From Sepioteuthis lessoniana (taxonomy: Eukaryota > Mollusca > Cephalopoda > Myopsida > Loliginidae): a DNA stretch of 64,000 nt. The position numbers and the translations under genes are program-made. The DNA lies in assembly GCA_963585895.1 (NCBI GenBank), contig CAUZXS010002497.1, forward strand, positions 1-64,000. The letters run 5' to 3'. Shown here in pieces: positions 1 to 11,008 of this stretch. The notes beneath the pieces were generated by a model. It searched no databases and had not been told where the DNA came from. It worked only from the letters and a program-made list of their open reading frames with translations. Numbering within the stretch: the first letter of the stretch is position 1; the number at the start of each line of letters is the position of its first letter.

Positions 1-137
1 CAATATGAATTATATATATATATAAGCACAATATGATTATATATATATAATATATATAATATATAGTATATATACAATATTGATTATATATATAGTATAT
101 ATATATATTATAATATATATATATATAATACAATATG

Positions 138-173
<36 letters not shown>

Positions 174-664
174 TACAATATGATTATATATATATATATT
201 ATATATATATATATATATACAATATGATTATGAATAATATATATATATATAATGTACATATATGATTATATATATACTATATACAATATGATATATATAT
301 ATATATACATGATGATTATATATATATATATATATATAACACATATGATTATATATATTAAATATATATACAATATGATTATATAGTATATATATATATA
401 TATATATATACAATATGATATTATATATATAAATATATATGTAATATATATATACAATATGATTATATATATATATATATAACAATATGATTATATATAT
501 ATATCTTATATATACAATATGATTATATTATATATATATTATATATATAGTATATATAATATTATATATATATACAATATGTATTATATATATTAATATA
601 TATAATATATATATGATATACAATATGATTATAATATAATATATATAGATATATATACAATATG

Positions 665-699
<35 letters not shown>

Positions 700-1164
700 T
701 ATATACAATATGATTATATATATATATATATATCATATACATATGAAGTATGATTATATATATTATATATATATATCATAATATACATATACAATATGAT
801 TATATATATATATATACATATACAATATGATTATATATAAAGTATATATATAATATAATATACATATACAATATGATTATATATAATATATATAATATAC
901 AATATATATAAATATCTATATATATATTATACATATACAATATGATTATATATATATATATATAATATATATTATATATCACGTATACAATATGATTATA
1001 TATATATATATACTATATATATATATTAATATACATATACAATATGATTATATATATATATATTATATATATATATATATACATATACAATATGAATATA
1101 TATTAATAATATAATATATATATATATATATATATAATATATTATATATACATACAATATGATT

Positions 1165-1195
<31 letters not shown>

Positions 1196-1480
1196 TATAC
1201 AATTGATTATATATATATAATATATATTAATATACTATACTACCCATATATATATACAATATGATTATATATATATACTATATATATATATACAATTCAA
1301 TACGATATATATATATATATATACTATATATATAATAATATGATTATATATATTATCATATATATATATATACAATATGATTATATAATATATATATATA
1401 TATATACAATATGATTATATATATATATATACTATATAATATATATATAATATACAATATGATATATATATATATATATT
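1..1480. repeat. AT-rich satellite or minisatellite array
   Basis: Almost pure A/T tandem array. The recurring word ACAATATGATTATATATA reappears every 25-50 bases, separated by (TA)n of variable length. The array ends abruptly near 1480, where mixed sequence starts, and it continues past the left edge of the window. Open frames here encode only I/Y/N/M runs and are not genes. The unit looks like a (TA)n microsatellite interrupted by a conserved CAATATGAT word that was amplified with it. Confidence 0.93.
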
Positions 1481-1603
1481 GCTAATTTTACAATAAACTT
1501 TTGATTTCTGAATTAATGATTTAAACCAGTGTTTTAATGAGTCAAGTTATGATATCTGAACTTCTATGCATTTTTTACATCCATTAATAAGGTTATTAAT
1601 GGT

Positions 1604-2015
1604 TTGGTTTGATTTTATGGCACATCAACCATTGTAGGTTATTAATGCCAAATCCATTTTTATACATATAAACAGTTCTATTTAAAAAAAATTCAATTTT
1701 CTATAACAATAGTTTTTTGTTACACACAGTTAAATGTCAAAAAAGTTCTATTTCAAACAATTCAGTTTCACATAAATACACAGTTTAGTTCTATTTGATC
1801 TACAGATAGGACCCTATTACGTGCTACCACTCCAGGCCAAAGTGGACCTGGGAGTTATGGCAATAAAGATGTAAACCACATTCCTCAAAGCTCCAGCATT
1901 ACTGAAACCTCATCATTAGATTGTTTAGTTTCATATCCAGGACACTCATTGGAGGAAACTTACCCCTCTGCAGAGATGCAGTTTCTGTATTCTACAGCCC
2001 CAGCTGACTGAGCCA
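1604..2015 (+). repeat. Composite repeat E, copy 1
   Basis: Opens with a block ending the SINE-A family read in reverse (GGTTTGGTTTGATTTTATGG, TGTAGGTTATTAATGCC). Short units containing CACAGTT and AATTCAATTT follow. The diagnostic block (GATAGGACCCTA, CTCCAGGCCAAAGTGGACCTG, AGCTCCAGCATTACTG, CCAGGACACTC, CCTCTGCAGAGATGCAG) closes it. The same order recurs at 20651-21175 and, interrupted, at 35082-37560. No coding potential is visible. It could be a non-autonomous retroposon; no tRNA promoter was found in it. Confidence 0.7.
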
Positions 2016-2205
2016 GGTTATTAATGCCAATACATGAAAATTGTAAAGCTTTTGATGCAAAAACATCTTTAAATGCAGTTTCTACTTCTTTGGAATGAAG
2101 TGAATTTTGCCATAAAAATGTGTCTGGATGCTTGAAAAAAAATGGTTGTTGATGGGTTAGAAATCAGGAAAATATGGTGAATGTGGAAAAGTCTCGTATC
2201 TCAGG

Positions 2206-2417
2206 GGGAGTTCTCATTGTGTAGTGGCTAACATGCTGGACTGGGACATTGTAATGAGCAATTTTGCACTGAAATTGTGCTATTACATTCACTTTCAAAT
2301 TAATATCCTCGGGAAAGGTAGGGACTTTCTGATCCTCTCAGCTTTGGGTTAAGTAGCACCACGACTGGTCTTCTATGATGATGGCTTTGGTATGAAATAT
2401 CACCCAAAGGTTGATAT
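2206..2417 (+). repeat. tRNA-derived SINE-A, degraded copy
   Basis: Head has an A-box-like GTGTAGTGGCTAACATG. The body has CTATTACATTCACTTTC, GGGAAAGGTA and GGGTTAAGTAGCACCACGACTG, and the end has AAAGGTTGATATG. It lies directly upstream of a second SINE-A, so one copy probably inserted into the tail of the other. Confidence 0.75.
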
Positions 2418-2735
2418 GGGGGTGCCCTCATGGTGTAATGGTAAAACACAATAGACTACAGAATTTTAATAAGCAAGTTCAAACTCCAGTTGCGCTATTA
2501 CATTCACTTTCGGACTAATACCCTCAAGAAAGGTATGAACCTCCCTATCCCTCCAGCTATAGGTTAAATAGTACCACTACTGTTCTTCAACAAGGATGGC
2601 TTAGGCATTAAATAACCAACAAAGGTTGATATGCCATTAAACAAAGAAACTAAACCAAAGGTTGATATGCCATTAAACAAAGAAACCAAACCAAAGGTTG
2701 ATATGCCATTAAACAAAGAAACCAAACCAAACCCA
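2418..2735 (+). repeat. tRNA-derived SINE-A with amplified 3' tail
   Basis: Head GGTGCCCTCATGGTGTAATGG is followed by a B-box-like AAGTTCAAACTCC and the SINE-A body. From about 2622 the 3' end is present three times as a 36-base unit (AAAGGTTGATATGCCATTAA plus ACAAAGAAACCAAACC). Short tail repeats are normal in SINEs; repetition of a unit this long is less common. Confidence 0.82.
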
Positions 2736-3597
2736 TAACATCATGTGAGATGCCCTCAGTCCAAGGTTTATCATAACTTTACTTGCTTTTTATCACAATT
2801 TGAGCAGTCATTTTAAAGACGTAAAGTACCAAGGCAATTGGTACTTATTTAGCATTGGTCTCTGTTCAGGAATATAAAGAAATGTACAATGGGGTGTACA
2901 ATATAAAAAATTATTTTTGGATTTAGATGTAATCAAAAGAATAGATGATAGCATTATAAAGCAATTTGTTTTTTTTAAGTATAGGGCAATTTCATAATAA
3001 TGGAGTATGCATTTTAAATACTGTTTTTGCTTCTTTTTGGAGTGGGGTCAGATTAAGGTGAGGTTGGGTGAGAGGGTTGAAACAGGGATTAGATTTGGCT
3101 CTATTGATTTAAAATTAAGGTTGTGTTCTATATTACACATGACACTTACCTGAATCAAACAGAATGTGCTGCATCATCCATCTTTCATGTACATGGGCAT
3201 TTTTAATGTGAGGCGCATGCATTTGCAAGTTCAGGTACTTATGTTATGATTGCATATGAATATGCATGAGTTATCATATACATAAGGACTTGTCTAAAAG
3301 ATTGGATTCATCAATGAAAACTGGGAGAGAACCACAATGAGACTGATATTTGGTTGAAACATCAAGAGCAGAACATTGAGAGAAAGAAGAAAACAAGTTC
3401 TACCTAACTTTGTCTGTGAGAGAGAAAACAAGTTCTGCTTTGGAAATACAACAATAATGACAACACCAAGAAAGATGTGACAGGTTGCTGATCATATAGA
3501 AATATGATCTATCTGAAAAAATAGAACAGAATTTCTTCCAATATGTGGCCATATTGGTACTACTGTAGAGTTACACTACCTGGATTCTAACAAACCC

Positions 3598-3965
3598 CTT
3601 AGAGAAAAAGTTAGACAGGAACTACACAAGAATGCGATGTACTATTTTAAACAAATCCCGGAAGAACATACCCCACAAAGTAGCAGCTGTATGGCCATTT
3701 GCTTCCCATCTTATAAACCAAACAAGAAAAACCATCCAAGTAAGAAAAACAAGACATGCTGGGCACTGCTAGAGAAGCAGAGAACAAAGCATGTGGGTCG
3801 CCACACATGGACAAACCATGGCAGACGAGGAGAGACTTATATTCATCAGCTCTGTGTAGACACTGGATGCAGTCTAGAAGATCTGACAGGAACCATAGAT
3901 GATAGGGGATGGATGGAGAGAGAGACTCAAGGGAATCTGTGCTATCAGCATAACTTGATGATGAT
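3598..3965 (+). mobile_element. RTE-like LINE fragment (3' end, degraded)
   Basis: Conceptual translation keeps scattered pieces of the C-terminal region of the LINE at 45579-48503: an equivalent of LERRLDGNYTRML at the start, TRHAGHC-like near 3755, and IHQLCVDTGCSLEDL at about 3840-3890 (compare IQQLCEDTGCNPEDL). It ends in GATGATGATCATGAG, a decayed form of the ATG-repeat tail of this family. Frameshifts are present, so it is a dead 5'-truncated copy. Confidence 0.85.
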
Positions 3966-4892
3966 CATGAGAAGGACGTGACAAGAGAAGAAACAAGTCT
4001 CTCAGCATTGCTCATTACATGTTATGCGACATCAAAATTTATTGGGTATATCTCTTTACATTCTAAACAAGAACCAAGAAAATTTTTTGAAATATTCCTT
4101 CTTTGAATACATAAATACAAATTAAAAACATGACAAATAAAAAAGAAAAAGAAAAAAAAAGAAGGAAAACAAACAACAAAAAACACTTAAAATATCTATT
4201 TTAATGATTAAAATGAAATAGGGACAGTAAGTTTGTACATATATTTGATCAGTATGACGGAAATAAAAATTACATATTTTAAGTAATATTTTTACATAAA
4301 ATCATCAAGCAATACTAGATCTTAAAGAACGGCGATGGAAAGGGGTACATAGAAATCATGGACTATAAAACAGAATCAGATTTACATCGTAGAAAACCCA
4401 AGAAATACGTATAAAAATAGACATAGCAGAGATATCTTTTTAAAAAAATAAGAATTAAAAATAAGAAACAAGAAAAAGAATATATCTCATATTCATGCCC
4501 CCCCCACATACACCTCATTTCCTTTTTCATTGTTCAAATTTGTTTATTTTCTGCTAAATGCTGACGCAAGTTATCAAGGGAAATTCATCAAAGTCAAGAG
4601 AGGATTAAATATGAAAGGTTGTAAATAAACGAGTCTGATAAAAATGAAAACAAAAAGTCAACTCTAACATATGTAAAGGATGATGGTCACTAAAATACCC
4701 CCCAAAAAACAGGATTGCAGCTCATCAAAGAATTGCCAACAAATATAACAACCTACATCCTTTAAAATTGAAAAAGATTAGCTTGTCAAAGAATTAAGTT
4801 ACAGTGTAATGTTATAATGTAACTTTATGTTTCAACATAACTACCTTTATTCTTTAAAATTGCCTGATAGACCAATTCATCCACAATATATA

Positions 4893-5161
4893 CAGTGGAA
4901 CCTCGGTTGTCAAACATAATTTGTTCCAAAATTATGTTCAACTACCGATGAAACAGTGCTGCTTGGGTAGACTCAGCCAGCAGTTCGGCTGCGTTCAGTT
5001 TGCCTTGGCAGTCATTTGTGTGCGTTCCGTTTTCATCTGCTTGACTCCTTGTGTTCAAACTCCAAACATTTGTTTGATCACTGAGGCATTTTTTACTTAA
5101 ATTTTTTGGTCGAACTCTGAATTGTTTGACTTGAGAGTCATTCGATAAACAAGGTTCCACT

Positions 5162-5162
<1 letters not shown>
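4893..5162. mobile_element. Short DNA transposon (MITE), Tigger/pogo-like ends
   Basis: The 270-base element begins CAGTGGAACCTCGGTTGTC and ends ACAAGGTTCCACTG, forming terminal inverted repeats. TA flanks both sides (4891-4892 and 5163-5164), as expected for a Tc1/mariner-superfamily target duplication. CAGTGGAACCTCGGTT-type ends are typical of Tigger/pogo-like elements. There is no transposase frame, so it is non-autonomous. The open frame across it on the minus strand is not credible. Confidence 0.82.
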
Positions 5163-5198
<36 letters not shown>

Positions 5199-5333
5199 CA
5201 CACACACACACATATATATAGAGTGGAACCTTTGGCGCTTGAGTCAACCGGGTTTCGATCCCAGCTTTGGGAATCTAGCCTGTCTAGCCACACTGATGAG
5301 TTCTGATAGAACGAAACAGATCTGTCTGTGGAT

Positions 5334-5366
<33 letters not shown>
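5163..5366 (+). repeat. SINE-C tRNA-like copy flanked by TA microsatellites
   Basis: Two TA/CA tracts enclose a segment with B-box-like GGGTTTCGATCCCAGC, followed by CTAGCCACACTGATGAGTTC and CAGATCTGTCTGTGGATGAC. The same body lies inverted at 24404-24540. The right microsatellite begins directly at the end of the SINE body, so it may have grown from the SINE tail. Confidence 0.65.
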
Positions 5367-5372
<6 letters not shown>

Positions 5373-5499
5373 GTATTACCCATAAATAAAACACTAACAA
5401 TAAAAAATTAATTTTCTTCTAAACCAAAGATCTTCTTTACTGGTTCTATAACCTGGTTTGGTTGTGAGGGTGCAACTCATGCAGTGCATCTCGATCAGG

Positions 5500-5720
5500 A
5501 ATAGCTAGGCAAAGCCCATCCCTCTCCAAGTCTACAACTGGTTTAAATTCAGTTTTCCTTCTAGACAAGTTGCCGTACCAAGGTTAAAGGGTCCAGTCTG
5601 ACCAACTATTTACCCATAGTGATAGGGATAATAGTTGGATTCATACTTTTCCAAAGGGTATTAGCGCCATGATGTGACATGCAAAGTTTCAAGGATTTGA
5701 ACCTGAGTTTCCAAGTCCAC
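5500..5720 (-). repeat. SINE-D copy
   Basis: Recognised by TTTAAATTCAGTTTTCCTTC, CAAGTTGCCGTACCAAGG, TTTACCCATAGTGATAGGG and TTCATACTTTTCCAAAGGG. The tRNA-like head is at the right (GGATTTGAACCTGAGTTTCC is the B-box complement). Related copies lie at 6765, 16425, 19460, 25775, 40840 and 51170. Confidence 0.65.
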
Positions 5721-6054
5721 TACTAATGACAATATTATATCAAGAGTGCCTTCATAAGATACCAGGATTTTATCAATTCTAATGGAATATACAATCAAAA
5801 CAGATAATATTAAATATTATCTGACACCAACAGCAGTGAAACAGTAAACAAAAATAAAAGATTATTTTTTAACTGCTACATATTCATATCATGGTTATGA
5901 AGTTTCAGTAACGTTTGATAATAAATAATACCTAATGATATCCTTTTTTATTGTTAAACATTCTACTAGAAATAATAAAATCTGGTATTAACTTTTTATT
6001 AAAATATTGTTAGAAATGTACTTATGGGTAATACTGTTTATGCACATAAACGAG

Positions 6055-7085
6055 AGGTGCTCTGAAATCAATGTCTTCTATTTATTTTTCAGGGAAACTA
6101 AAAGAAATACAGTGAACACAATAACATCATTAGATAGAGCAAGTTTTCAGCTACAAAACATTTTTCCATATCGTCAACATCAATGAACAAGAGCATGTAT
6201 GACCTGCTCATAAGAGGGTAGCTCTGAAAATAATGCCTTCTAATCTATTATCCCTTCCCATAATGTCCAAGGTAAATGTCAAGTCATTAAATGTTGAATC
6301 TTCCTCCCAATAATCCATAATTCATTTCTATCGTTACAAATAGCAACTGAGTGTCAGTTTGACAAAATGACATGAAAGCAGAGGTGTATGATTGAATTCC
6401 TCTAGCCAGAAAAAAATTGTACCTATTGACATTTATTAACAGTTGCTGAACGTTTATGAAGATCAATGCATTTCAGCATTGGCAAATAAACTGTTCAAAC
6501 CAGCTGTCAATCCATAGAATGAAAAGCATCTTCACTAGTTTATCTATGCAAATTGGGCCATTGAAATATGGACTGCACAGACATTTTTCTAACAATGCTG
6601 TTGTTATTTCTTTGAAAAATTGGGTTGTTTCCACTGGTGCAGACTTTTACAAGCACAGAATGTAGATTTGTATTCATTGCTGACCAAAATACATAGCCAA
6701 TGATGGCAAACAGTTAGAAGCAAAGTTGTTTTGTATGGATTTAACCACCTGCTTCACCATGAATAGGATGTGACATAAGGTCAATTTGAATTCAGCTTTC
6801 CTTCTCCTAGACTGGTTGCCTTACCAAGACTAAAGAACTCAGTCTACCCTATTCTTTACCCTTAGCTGGAAAGAGAACAGATAGATTCATGTCTTTCCCA
6901 AGGGCATTAGCACAAAGTCTAACACAGCTTCATTCGGAATCTTAACTCAGGTTGCTGATTCCATTTCTTATAATAAATAGACTAATATTTGTTTTTGTCT
7001 GTAGCTGAAAATTTTCTTTATTCATTGGTGTCATTGTGTTCTGTGTATTTGCCATTGTTTCTGTGGAAATAAAGAGGAAGCCATA
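6055..7085 (+). pseudogene. Badly decayed mariner-like element
   Basis: The stretch 6456-6730 resembles the C-terminal part of a mariner transposase: FSNNAVVISLKNWVVS, TGADFYKHRM, then after a stop PKYIANDGKQLEAK (compare the family pattern of a tryptophan near the end followed by an I..NG(D/K)..E motif). The left margin (AAAGAAATACAGTGAACACA, AAGTTTTCAGCTACAAA) returns inverted near 7003-7060. Stops and shifts abound and the catalytic triad was not found. A SINE-D copy (6765-6965) lies inside. The assignment rests on weak protein similarity. Confidence 0.5.
6765..6965 (-). repeat. SINE-D copy nested in a mariner relic
   Basis: Shares TTTGAATTCAGCTTTCCTTC, TGGTTGCCTTACCAAG, CAGTCTACCCTATTCTTTACC and TTCATGTCTTTCCCAAGGGC with the copies at 5500 and 19460. 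The head is at the right. Confidence 0.68.
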
Positions 7086-8034
7086 TTTTCAGAGACCCCT
7101 TTGTATGAAGAACCAAATAACAAACCAAGTAATATATAGATGGTCATCTGATCATTCATAGGTTATAGTTAAGACTGGTAGTAAAAAAAAAATTCAGATC
7201 TCAAAGAAACACAGCCAGGTCAAATTTTATTCACTGACCATGTTTAATAAGATTGGATCAATTTTTTTTTTTATTTTGAAAGTGCTGACACTAAATGCAT
7301 TGGGCCATTGAAATATGGACTGCATTGAAAAAGATTTTCTTATCAATTTAAAAGGAGGTAGATGAATTAGAGTCAAGAGGAATCAGTAATACTATATCTG
7401 TTAACTTGTAAGTAATAGATATAGCATCAAAGTTTTCTTGTCATATATTTGCTTGTTTGGAAAATAGTTTGATTTTAGTATAAACTATTTAAAATTCTGT
7501 TATAACATTATTTTGATAGTAGTTGTATAACAAATTCATATTGCTAATGATTAAAGTGTCTTCATAAATTTTCTATCACTTCTTTCAAAATTTGATTTTG
7601 AAGGTAATATGAAAGTTTTATACCAACAAAGAAGTGATGCATTTACTCCCCCCCCAAAGAGTTCAATCTTGGTCATAATTTTGCTTCATGACATGTTGCC
7701 ACTGCAGAAGCTCACCAACTAGAGATACGAGATTTTTTCCACATTCAACATTTTCCTATCTCTAACCCACTAACTACCATTTTTTAAAAGCATCTGGACA
7801 AATTTGTACAGCAAAAGACATTCCAATACAAAAGGTTGAAGTAGGAACTGCATTTAAAGGGTTTCTTTTGCATTACAATTTTTTCATATCAGTATAAATA
7901 ACCTTGTTAAAAATACATTATGTTCAGCAATCATATTTTCACTGAATAAAACTGTTTAAATTCATTAATAAAAGTTTGTTCTAAAATTGGACATTATTTT
8001 CAGAACAAACTAATATTTTAAAAGAACGAATACA

Positions 8035-8280
8035 AGGCATAGTCAAAAGTTTTGTAATATTTTAGTATGTACTCACTTGTGGCACATATGTCACATAAAT
8101 CAAGCTGTTCAGGTCATGGAAGGTAGCTTTTGTGGTAGTTGGTGGGCTGAAATGTGTATTACTTCACTTTGTGTTTTGAAAGTCACACAGATGAAGCAAC
8201 AGAAAACATTTGTTGTACAAAAGGAGATTTCATGTGGATTCTGACTTGGTGAGAAGTTAGAGAAAAAAAAAATTCTTAAC
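8035..8280 (+). mobile_element. Mariner-like terminal fragment
   Basis: AGTCAAAAGTTTTGTAATAT matches the end of the deleted mariner at 60973 (AGTCAAAAGTTTTACTATAT). TTTGTGTTTTGAAAGTCACA further in also matches that element in the inverse (61325-61345). An ATG at about 8190 opens a short frame whose start would fit a mariner N-terminus, but it breaks quickly. Only one end is identifiable. Confidence 0.5.
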
Positions 8281-8966
8281 TTGGGTCCTACTAAGGAAAA
8301 ATCATCTCAAACGATTTCCTGTTCATCAGTAGGCAAATACATGGGTAACTCATTGAAAAGTTTACAGAAAAAAGAAAAAGTCCCATTTTCCAATAATTTG
8401 GTTACAAAACAGACAGATGTAGAGGTTTAATATAAGATTTAGATGAAACAATTTCAAAGAAGCCTTTACAAAGTTTCAAAAATTGTTATATCAAAAGATG
8501 ATATGCAAGGAAGAAAAAAAAATGTATTTAGAACCAATTGACACTTCATAAATACTTTTGTAACGACTTAGACTAACAAATCCATTGTTCTTTTTTTCCC
8601 ATTTATGTAAAACCCAAATCAACTAGTGGTAATGTTATAAGCAGGGCACATATATACTTAGGGTAAGGCAAAAAGTTATATAATTATCCTAATATGGGAC
8701 AGGCATTTTGATTTCCCAATGTATCATTTGCAGCAACATATGTATTTAAAAAAAAAAAAAATTTTTTTGCTATTACATTTTGATTCAATGTAGATTTTAA
8801 GTTTTATTGCTTATAAAAGTAGTAAGTGAATTAGTATATTATTACTTTTGTATTTGAAAAAAGGTATTGCAATTAATGTTTGCTAATATAAATTTTAATC
8901 CAAAGATATTTTGTATAGTTAGAGGAATGTAATATAACTGTCAGCCATTTTGAGCCATGGGCTTGA

Positions 8967-8967
<1 letters not shown>

Positions 8968-9004
<37 letters not shown>
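8968..9004 (+). repeat. Poly(A) run, 37 nt
   Basis: Representative of 19 A-runs of 20 nt or more on this strand. Others are at 9405-9433, 10735-10778, 14027-14049, 15033-15068, 15605-15644, 16828-16855, 17334-17365, 18989-19019, 21608-21632, 22167-22203, 22833-22854, 24806-24828, 24846-24876, 28328-28363, 28750-28779, 30067-30090, 30532-30558 and 48475-48498. Only two T-runs of this size exist (27885-27904 and 49228-49251). Confidence 0.95.
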
Positions 9005-9008
<4 letters not shown>

Positions 9009-9401
9009 CTTATAGTAACTAATCTATTTTTTTTTTTCATTCATTTGGTTAAAACCCCCAAACCACTGACATTTATATTTTGTGCAGGACAAAATTTGTA
9101 GTTAGTGTTAACTTTTTAGAGAAAAATCAAGACAGAATTAATATTCATTTTAAAATGTTAAGGCTACAAACAAATGAAAGGGTTATAAAATACGAGGAGG
9201 CGGGTATAGATAGGACAGTACATAGAGATTTTACTCCATAGAGTGGACATATCAGTTTAAAGATACTCAACCTTTCCATTAAAAGAACAGCTTGTAAATA
9301 GTGGCTATATTAAAGTCTTATTAGTATCTGATATGATCTGCGGCCAAAATAAGGGGCTTACAGCTTCAAATGTTTAATAAAGTAAAATTAGAGCCTATTT
9401 C

Positions 9402-9435
<34 letters not shown>

Positions 9436-9744
9436 AAAACAAAAACACATCTTATTTCCACTAAGAATTCTAAAGCCATGTGTGTAGGAAGTAGAGTAGT
9501 GGTAAGATCAGCATAATTAATAACTTCCTTTGACCATTACCAAAATGTGTTGTGTGAATATGTAACCAACTGGACACCTCACTACTACAATTCAACAGTG
9601 AATCCAAACCTCACTGGGTGACATTTATATCTTGTCAGATTTAACTAAATTTAGTAAACAACTATATATAATCCTTTGTGGGTATAAAAATTCTTATAAA
9701 ATGTAATAAGACAAACCATTCATTTTTTACTCGTTCTCAAATGA

Positions 9745-9875
9745 GGAATCCATGTGGTGTAATAGATAAAATGCTGGACTGCAAAATCACAGCAAGAATA
9801 TAAACTTTCATATAAACCCTCTTATCCTCCTAGCTATGAGTTAACATGCCATTAATAAGCATGATTGTTCTCACC
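9745..9875 (+). repeat. SINE-A fragment
   Basis: GAATCCATGTGGTGTAATAG, then ATGCTGGACTGCAAAATCAC, CCTCTTATCCTCCTAGCTATGAGTT and CATGCCATTAATAAG: head and tail of SINE-A with the middle deleted. Confidence 0.65.
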
Positions 9876-10335
9876 TGCTTCTCATTAACATACACTGTTG
9901 TTATGAAAAACAAAATTACCCAGATGGATTTTAGTTTCTAACTGTTGCATACAATTATGTCTGAGCAATGCCAGATACAGATGCTGGTTAAGATATCTTT
10001 TCAAGATTGAACTTTTAGTCATAATAATCTACTACTTTTTTGCTTAGACATTCTATGTCTGACAAATGACTAATTATTAAGTTGAATGTTATGGACAGGG
10101 CATTTAATATTTTCGCATAAACCCAATTTGTCATGCACTGAATTACCTTACATAGAAACATTAGTGACTCAAGTACATTATCAAACTAAACTAACACTGT
10201 CAAACTAAATTTAAAGATCTATTATATTGTATAGAAGAAAACAATTTTATAGATGATTTACTAGAGAAATTTGGTAAAAAAAACAAAAAAAAACAAAACA
10301 AAAAAACAAAAAGGAAAATAAAAATTTAAAATACT

Positions 10336-10730
10336 TTTATTGTTGATAATTCGATTACAGAAATTTTTACAATATTATTTTATTTTAAATTATTCAATTG
10401 ACCCTCCCCACCTTTTAAATAGCATTTAATATTAAATGCTCAACTATCTCCCTTTCGGCCTAACCAATAAAACAATTTTTTTCTTGATTTCTAGTCGAGT
10501 TCTTAAAACTAGATTGCCAAAGAAACTTCCACTCACGCATATTTAATTTGATTGAATATAACATCCCAACTACCAGGTTGACAAACACAGTTTTCTTTAT
10601 TTCTAATTGAACTTGGGGAAGGGGAAAAACTTTTTAAAAGTAAGGGTCGGTAAAATATGTCAACAAATAACGAAACATTTTAGAAAATATGTACAGGACA
10701 AACATAAGCATTCTTTAACTGGTTTTATAT

Positions 10731-10781
<51 letters not shown>

Positions 10782-10923
10782 TATTTAAAGTGTGTTTATT
10801 ACATCTCACTACATGGTATAGCAGCCAATTACAACAGGAACACTGCTTATATTTTCTTTTAAGCTAGATTAAGAACTCTTGGGTTCTTTGTTCTTGAGTA
10901 GTGGTCGTACATCCTTAGAGTGC
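10336..10923 (-). other. GHITM: Probable GHITM 3' UTR and polyadenylation region
   Basis: Minus-strand AATAAA signals occur at 10800-10795 and 10341-10336, 124 and 583 nt past the stop. A 44-nt A-run (10735-10778) lies between and would be a U-tract in the transcript. Which signal is used cannot be decided from sequence. Confidence 0.4.
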
Positions 10924-11008
10924 TCATCGTCGTCGGGAGCTACCGCCAGAGAGAATGGTTGCAATGCGGATGAAGATGTTGACAGTATCCATGTAAATTC
11001 CAATGGAA
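10924..11008 (-). CDS. GHITM: GHITM coding exon 7 and stop
   Basis: Acceptor GTCTGTAG|TTCCAT at 11009-11010. Encodes SIGIYMDTVNIFIRIATILS and GGSSRRR, then TGA at 10926-10924. The longer open frame on the same strand ending at 10869 is a shadow in the wrong frame: only this frame continues DPIN-NSIGIYMDT. Confidence 0.93.

Noticed and set aside
80..982. Open frames in the AT array
   Set aside because: They encode only Ile/Tyr/Asn/Met runs forced by TA repeats; no start context or homology.
1..1480. CRISPR-like regular repeats
   Set aside because: Spacers are themselves TA repeats of variable length, and the surrounding genome is metazoan.
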